In this document: in pieces, positions 13,885-17,769 of the stretch
How positions within the stretch are numbered: position 1 is the stretch's first letter
Layout of the letters: every line of letters begins with the position of its first letter
Assembly (NCBI GenBank): GCA_021801615.1
Contig: JAJYXS010000086.1
Span: 1-17,769 of the forward strand
Reading direction: 5' to 3'
Length of the DNA: 17,769 nt
Origin: Actinomycetes bacterium
GTDB lineage: Bacteria; Actinomycetota; Acidimicrobiia; Acidimicrobiales; RAAP-2
Program-made: the position numbers and the translations under genes
Notes under the pieces: model-generated
Databases searched by the model: none
Told to the model about the DNA's origin: nothing
What the model saw: only the letters and a program-made list of their open reading frames with translations

Positions 13885-13900
13885 CCTACGAATGCGTAGG
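13885..13900. promoter_or_regulatory. BlaI-type operator in front of the blaI-like gene
   Basis: CCTACGAATGCGTAGG: 6-bp arms CCTACG/CGTAGG around AATG. It overlaps the start of the ribosome binding site (AGGAGG, 13898-13903) of the blaI-like gene at 13913, consistent with autorepression. The same element recurs at 16658. BlaI/MecI/CopY repressors bind TACA/TGTA-type dyads, which this resembles. A weak promoter (TTGGAT at 13848, GATCCT at 13871, 17-bp spacing) would start transcription just before it. Confidence 0.75.
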
Positions 13901-13912
13901 AGGTGATGGTCG

Positions 13913-14293
13913 ATGCCGAGACGGGTGGTCGCAGGGCGCAAGGTCGGTGACCTCGAGAGCGAGATCCTCGACGTCCTGTGGTCGGCGGGCACCTGGCTCA
14001 CCGGGCGCGAGGTCTGGGAGCGGCTCGGGGACGAGTCGCGGGCGTACACGACGGTGATGACCGTGCTCGGCCGGCTCGTCGACAAGTCTCTCGTCGAGCG
14101 GGTCGAGGAGGGCAAGGGCCACGTCTACCGTGCGGCGGGCGACCCCGACGAGCTGACCGCCCAGGCGATCCGCTCCCTGCTCTCCGCGACGGCACACCCA
14201 CGTGTGGCGCTCGCGCACTTCGTCGAGGACCTCGACGACCCTGAGCTCGTGGCCGAGCTGGCCACGGCGATGAAGCGGGCGCGCCGGCGGTGA
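13913..14293 (+). CDS. BlaI/MecI/CopY-family transcriptional repressor
   Basis: 126-residue winged-helix repressor: GDLESEILDVLWSAGTWLTG, recognition helix region AYTTVMTVLGRLVDKSLVER, wing EEGKGHVYRAA, then a helical dimerisation/cleavage domain (SLLSATAHPRVALAHFVEDL). In BlaI systems the repressor is removed by proteolysis after a partner M56 protease senses the inducer. Here the M56 gene starts inside the stop codon (GTGA overlap), giving the classic pair. AGGAGG at 13898-13903 precedes the ATG by 9 bases and overlaps the operator dyad. No beta-lactamase or PBP gene is nearby, so the regulated function is different, most likely the metal-transport operon at 16749, which carries the same operator. 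Confidence 0.92.
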   Translation: MPRRVVAGRKVGDLESEILDVLWSAGTWLTGREVWERLGDESRAYTTVMTVLGRLVDKSLVERVEEGKGHVYRAAGDPDELTAQAIRSLLSATAHPRVALAHFVEDLDDPELVAELATAMKRARRR

Positions 14294-15279
14294 GCGCTCC
14301 AGCCGTCGGGCTCGGCTTCTTCGCCGTGCTCGTCGGCCTCTCTGTGCTCGCGCGGCGCAGCGGAGGCGTCTCGCCTCGGGTCGCGGCGGGTGCGCACCTG
14401 GTCAGCCTGCTCGGCTTGGCCCTTCTGCCCGCGGTGTGGCTGGCGTGCGCCGGCAGCGCGCTCGGGTCGTGGCTCGGGGGGATCCGCACCTCGGGCGGGG
14501 GCTGCCTCCTCGGGATCGACCACGGCCAGTGGCAGCTACTCGGCTACGCGCCCGGGGCGATCGTGCTCGGCGTGCTCGTCTTCCACGGGCTCCGCCAGGC
14601 AGCTGCCGCCAGGCGTGCCGAGATGCGGGGGATGGCGCTTTCGAGGTCCGTCCGGCGCCCGACGAGCGCAGGGGAGGTGTGGGTGGTTCCCTCGAGCCAG
14701 CCGGCTGCGTTCGCGTCCGGGCTGTGGCGCTGCCGGGCCGTGGTGACCTCCGGGCTGCTCGCCCCGCTCGCCGGCCCGGAGCGTCGGGCGGTGTGCGAGC
14801 ACGAGGCGGCGCACGTCCGCCTCGGGCACCCCCGCCTGCTCACCGTCTGCGGGGCGATCGCGGCGGCCTACGGCCGCTTCCCCCCGGTGCGCCGGGCCTG
14901 GGAGGGGCTGCGCCGTGAGCTCGAAGCCGCTGCCGACGACGAGGCGGCGCGGGTCGTCGGCACCGAGACCCTCGTGTCCGCGCTGGTCCACGTTGCCACG
15001 CTCGTGCGCAGCGAGATCCCTGCGGTGGCACCAGGTTTCGGCGGCGCAGAGGATCTGCGCTGGCGGATCGCTCGCCTCGAGCATCCCGGGCCGACGCCAT
15101 GGCCGACGGCGGTCGTCGGCACGGCAGCCGCCGCCACCGCCAGTGCGATGGCGCTCGTCGCCTGCGCGCTCGCCGGGGCTCCGGCGAGCGTCGCCGGGGC
15201 GCTCTCCTGCCTCACTGTCGTCGCCCTCGTCGGTCTTCGCCCCACGTGGGCCTGGGGGCGCCACCGCGCGCCCGGTTGA
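14290..15279 (+). CDS. M56-family (BlaR1/MecR1-type) membrane metallopeptidase without sensor domain
   Basis: 329 residues. Membrane helices: VGLGFFAVLVGLSVLA, LVSLLGLALLPAVWLACAGS and YAPGAIVLGVLVFHGL before the protease domain. The zinc motif HEAAH is at residues 171-175 (CEHEAAHVRLGHP), and the third ligand Glu is probably in ELEAAADDEA (about 211). Two helices follow (VVGTAAAATASAMALVACAL; VAGALSCLTVVALVGL). BlaR1 and MecR1 are about 600 residues with an extracellular penicillin-binding sensor; here only the peptidase core is present, so it must sense something else, perhaps metal bound within the membrane domain (several Cys are in or near helices) or through another protein. Start GTG overlaps the repressor stop. 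Confidence 0.9.
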   Translation: MSAPAVGLGFFAVLVGLSVLARRSGGVSPRVAAGAHLVSLLGLALLPAVWLACAGSALGSWLGGIRTSGGGCLLGIDHGQWQLLGYAPGAIVLGVLVFHGLRQAAAARRAEMRGMALSRSVRRPTSAGEVWVVPSSQPAAFASGLWRCRAVVTSGLLAPLAGPERRAVCEHEAAHVRLGHPRLLTVCGAIAAAYGRFPPVRRAWEGLRRELEAAADDEAARVVGTETLVSALVHVATLVRSEIPAVAPGFGGAEDLRWRIARLEHPGPTPWPTAVVGTAAAATASAMALVACALAGAPASVAGALSCLTVVALVGLRPTWAWGRHRAPG

Positions 15280-15317
15280 GCGTGGGGAGAACGGTGCCAG
15301 GGACCGTCGCGCTGCGT

Positions 15318-15336
15318 CCGCTCACCGGCTGAGCGG
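15318..15336. terminator. hairpin between convergent genes
   Basis: Inverted repeat CCGCTCA (15318-15324) and TGAGCGG (15330-15336), loop CCGGC, followed by TT. It overlaps the stop codon of the minus-strand reductase remnant and lies 38 bp after the M56 gene stop. Modest 7-bp stem; possible terminator for the plus operon. Confidence 0.45.
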
Positions 15337-16511
15337 TTCGAGCGCGGCGAGGTACGCCTCGGCGTAGGTCGGGAACTGCGCCACCTGGTCGCAGAGCGTC
15401 TCGAGCGGGATGGCGAGGGCGGCCTGGTGGATCCACTCGGCGGCGAGCGGCGCGACTGCCCAGGCGCCGATGAGCACCTGGCGTCGGCGGTCGACGACGA
15501 CACCCAACGTGCCCTTTGGTTCGTCCTCGTACGTCCACGGACGGGCGATCGTCTCTGCAAGGTCGACCTCGTGGGTGGCGACGTCGATCCCGGCCCGGCG
15601 GGCGGCTTCGGGGCTCAGTCCGACGGCGCGATCTCGGGGTCCGCGAAGACCACCCGCGGGATGCCTTCGTAGTGGGCACGTCGTCGTTCTCCCAAGAGGT
15701 TGGCAGCGACCAGCCGACCCTGGTACATCGCGACGTGGGTGAAGAGCGCCACACCGGTCACGTCCCCGAGCGCCCAGAGGCGTGTTCCCGCGCGGCAGTG
15801 CTCGTCGACGACGACGGCCCCGTGCTCGTCCAGGCGGGCGCCTGCGGTCTCGAGCCCGAGGCCCGCGGTTCGCGGGCGTCGCCCGGTTCCAAGAAGGATC
15901 ACCTCCGTCTCGATGCGCGAGCCGTCGGAGACCTCGACGGCGGCTCGAGGCCCTGCGCGGAGGACCCGGGTCGCCTCTACGCCAGTGCGGACGTCGATGC
16001 CGTCGGCGCGCAGGGACTGCAGGGCGAGCTCGCCCATCCGGGCGGTCTCACGGGGGACGAGGTGCGCCGAGCGTTCGAGGATGGTGACGTCCGCGCCCAT
16101 ACGGGCGAGGAACTGGCCGAGCTCGACGCCCACCGCACTGCCGCCGATCACGAGCACCTGGCCGGGACCGACGAGGCGAGCGTCGCTCCTGATGACCGTC
16201 GCACCCTTTTCGGTGTAGCCCTCGACTTGGGTGGTGTCGTCGAGATGGCGGACCATGTAGTCGCGGTAGTCGCGCAACGCCGGCCAGTCGATCGCCGGCC
16301 GTTCGATCCCGGCGACGCGCCCGGCCGCGGTGGCGGCCTCCGTCGCGCGGAGCAGGGTCTTGGAGGGGATGCACGCCCAGTAGGCGCACTCGCCGCCGAT
16401 GAGCTCGCGTTCTATGACGGCGACCCGCTGGCCTGCTGCGAGCAGCCTGCCGGCGGCGACCTCGCCGCCGGGCCCGAGGCCGATGACGACGGCATCGAAG
16501 CGTGCGCTCAC
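15322..16511 (-). pseudogene. FAD-dependent pyridine nucleotide-disulfide reductase, frameshifted and internally deleted
   Basis: Related to lipoamide dehydrogenase, mycothione reductase and MerA. Present: FAD motif VVIGLGPGGEVAAGRLLAAG, active disulfide GGECAYWACIPSKTLLR, NAD(P)H segment LVIGGSAVGVELGQFLARMG, FAD motif ALGDVTGVALFTHVA, and the dimerisation end (GAWAVAPLAAEWIHQAALAI, FPTYAEAYLAALEPL). Two lesions: DARLVGPGQV runs directly into LVIGG near 16160, losing roughly 40 residues with the ATGS FAD motif; and near 15622 one base is missing, so the frame stops at EIAPSD (15615) while VGLSPEAARRAGIDVATHEV and the rest continue in the next frame to 15322. There is no MerA-type C-terminal CC. 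GTG start at 16511. Divergent from the MerF-like operon, so it may once have been the reductase partner. Confidence 0.85.
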
Positions 16512-16647
16512 CGCGTCAGACCGCCGTTCTCGACCTCCGACGCAGGCGGCCGGTGGTGGCCCAAGTCGGCTCGCTCACTGCCGACAGCGCCGTGCCGAAG
16601 ACGAGCTCGACCCAGCTCGACGGCGGTGCTACCCAGCCTCGACCGCG

Positions 16648-16680
16648 TTGACGCGCTCCTACGAATGTGTAGTAGGATAT
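16648..16680 (+). promoter_or_regulatory. promoter with embedded BlaI-type operator for the MerF-like operon
   Basis: TTGACG (16648-16653) is a good -35. TAGGAT (16673-16678, 19-bp spacing) is the best -10. The operator copy CCTACGAATGTGTAGT (16658-16673) lies between them and matches the site at 13885 in 14 of 16 positions. Repressor bound here would block RNA polymerase. The predicted leader is about 60 bases. Confidence 0.75.
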
Positions 16681-16748
16681 CTCGAGTCGCAAGTGCGCTC
16701 GATGCTCTACGCGATGCGCCAGGTTCGGCAAATTGAAGGAGGCAATGT

Positions 16749-17066
16749 ATGGCCGTTTCCCACGTGACACCCCCTGATGCCAGCTCTCGAGCGGGCGAGC
16801 GTCCACATGGGACGCTGAGTCCGGGCACCCAGGCCACCGCCGAGAAGAAGGGTCCTGGCGCGGCGCTCTTGCTGCTCGTCCTGCCGGTCCTGTGTTGCGG
16901 CGGCCCGGCGATCTTCGCTGCGCTCGCGGCTGCGAGTGCCGCGACCCTCGGTGCAGTGGGCGGGGTGATCGGCGGCGTCCTCCTTGCGGTCGCGGTCGGG
17001 CTCTTCGTGCGGCACCGACGGCGTGCTGCGTGCTGCGCACCGGCGCAGAAGGCGTGGCGGCCGTGA
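16749..17066 (+). CDS. MerF-like mercury (metal) transport protein
   Basis: 105 residues with a polar N-terminal stretch of about 36 residues, then two membrane helices: LLLLVLPVLCCGGPAIFAAL with a vicinal Cys49-Cys50, and GVIGGVLLAVAVGLFVRH, followed by RRRAACCAP (Cys95-Cys96). A Cys pair in the first helix and a second pair just after helix two on the cytoplasmic side is the MerF arrangement, which imports Hg(II) and passes it to MerA. AAGGAGG lies 6 bases before the ATG. The stop overlaps the next start (GTGA). The long N-terminal extension is unusual for MerF. Copper or another thiophilic metal cannot be excluded. Confidence 0.75.
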   Translation: MAVSHVTPPDASSRAGERPHGTLSPGTQATAEKKGPGAALLLLVLPVLCCGGPAIFAALAAASAATLGAVGGVIGGVLLAVAVGLFVRHRRRAACCAPAQKAWRP

Positions 17067-17769
17067 CGACGACCGCGAATGGTCTCATGCGCCTGCGGGC
17101 GCCGAGGGCGCTCGCCGAAGTGCTCGGCACGCCCGGGCGCATCGTCGGCTTCCTGGTCGCCTCGGGCGTCGTCACGTTCTTCTACACCGTGCTCCTGCCC
17201 TTCGACTACACCCAGCGCTTCGAGCTCGCCAACTGGGACTACCTCGACGCCTACCTGCTCACCTGGGCGATCGTGCTCGGGCTCGCGATGGGGCTCGTCC
17301 TTAGCGTCCAGGTCTACGCGATGCGCCGGATCGCCGCGGCCAGGGCCGCGAGCGGCGCGGCGGGGGGCGTGGCGTTCGTCGCGAGCCTGCTGCCGAGCTT
17401 CCTGTGCTGCACGCCGATCGTCCCCTCGCTCCTCGCCTTCGTCGGGGTGTCGGGGGTGGGCCTGTACACGACGACCGGCACCCTGCAGCACTTCTTCGCC
17501 GTCCACCAGAGCGAGTTCCTCGCAGCGAGCCTCGTGCTTCTCGCCTTCACGTGCTGGTGGGGGCTGCGCAAGGTCGCACGCTCGCAGTGCCTTACCGAGG
17601 ACGGCTGTGCCGTCGCGACGGCGTCGGGCGAGCTGCCCGGCGCGCTCGGCGCGAGCTGCTGCGGTGACGCCGAGCTCGCAGGCGTCCAGGAGACACGGCC
17701 AGACGCGGCACGCTCGGCCGGGGACGGAGCCGTCGTTGGAGGACCCGAGCGCAGGGAAGGAGCCCTTCG
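17063..17769 (+). CDS. polytopic membrane protein with CCTP metal motif, 3' end beyond window
   Basis: Open frame of 235 codons without a stop before the window end, starting at GTG 17063 within the preceding stop (GTGA). About four to five helices: GFLVASGVVTFFYTVLLPF, YLLTWAIVLGLAMGLVLSVQ, SFLCCTPIVPSLLAFVGVSG and FLAASLVLLAFTCWWGLRKV. The third contains Cys115-Cys116-Thr-Pro, the kind of vicinal Cys pair in a membrane helix seen in MerT/MerF-type carriers. A hydrophilic tail has further thiols (CLTEDGC, ASCCGD). Likely a partner in metal import with the MerF-like protein; the family name is not known to me. Regulated with it from the BlaI-type promoter. Confidence 0.75.
   Translation, partial: MTTTANGLMRLRAPRALAEVLGTPGRIVGFLVASGVVTFFYTVLLPFDYTQRFELANWDYLDAYLLTWAIVLGLAMGLVLSVQVYAMRRIAAARAASGAAGGVAFVASLLPSFLCCTPIVPSLLAFVGVSGVGLYTTTGTLQHFFAVHQSEFLAASLVLLAFTCWWGLRKVARSQCLTEDGCAVATASGELPGALGASCCGDAELAGVQETRPDAARSAGDGAVVGGPERREGAL

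Overview
The window is a high-GC (clearly well above 60% by eye), gene-dense bacterial sequence with strongly G/C-biased third codon positions, frequent GTG starts and many 1-17 bp gene overlaps. This points to an actinobacterium. The gene mix (mercuric reductase, actinobacterial-type GH15 trehalase, BlaI/M56 pair, mycothione/lipoamide-reductase-like flavoprotein) suggests an environmental lineage such as Acidimicrobiia, but that placement is inference. No rRNA, tRNA, CRISPR array or transposase was recognised.

Region 1 (1-4447, + strand) is a mercury-resistance operon: the C-terminal part of merA (interrupted by a one-base frameshift), a MerP/HMA-like small protein with a vicinal Cys pair, an ArsR-family regulator, an unrecognised four-helix membrane protein and a GH15 trehalase. 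The genes overlap or nearly touch, and a 12-bp perfect hairpin closes the unit. A small membrane-associated protein of unknown function is encoded convergently (4913-4476).

Region 2 (5139-8151, + strand) is the most unusual part. A LuxE-family acyl-protein synthetase, an IscU-like scaffold (with the conserved cluster-site Asp replaced by Gly and the chaperone-binding motif lost) and a group-I cysteine desulfurase form one tight operon. No other Fe-S assembly genes and no luxC/luxD partner are present. This looks like a dedicated acyl-activation plus sulfur-transfer module. Behind it lies a region with two mirrored small ORFs (a translationally coupled one on +, a signal-peptide-like one on -) and a strong hairpin.

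Region 3 (8174-10142, + strand) holds a small helical protein and a roughly ten-helix membrane protein. The cytoplasmic tail of the membrane protein is homologous to the entire small protein. Neither family was recognised.

Region 4 (10143-13689) is partly decayed: a small membrane ORF, a degenerate patatin fragment, an intact ECF-type sigma factor with a C-terminal Cys/His extension, a glucose-6-phosphate dehydrogenase pseudogene lacking its middle, and a DMT/EamA transporter on the - strand.

Region 5 (13885-17769) is a BlaI/M56-peptidase regulatory pair whose operator (CCTACGAATGCGTAGG) recurs between the -35 and -10 of a second operon. That operon encodes a MerF-like transporter and a second Cys-pair membrane protein that runs off the window. 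Between them, on the - strand, lies a broken flavin disulfide reductase. The inference is a metal (probably Hg) resistance regulon under BlaI/BlaR1-type proteolytic control, next to an ArsR-linked merA operon. The several broken genes mean either a decaying accessory island or residual indel errors in the assembly.
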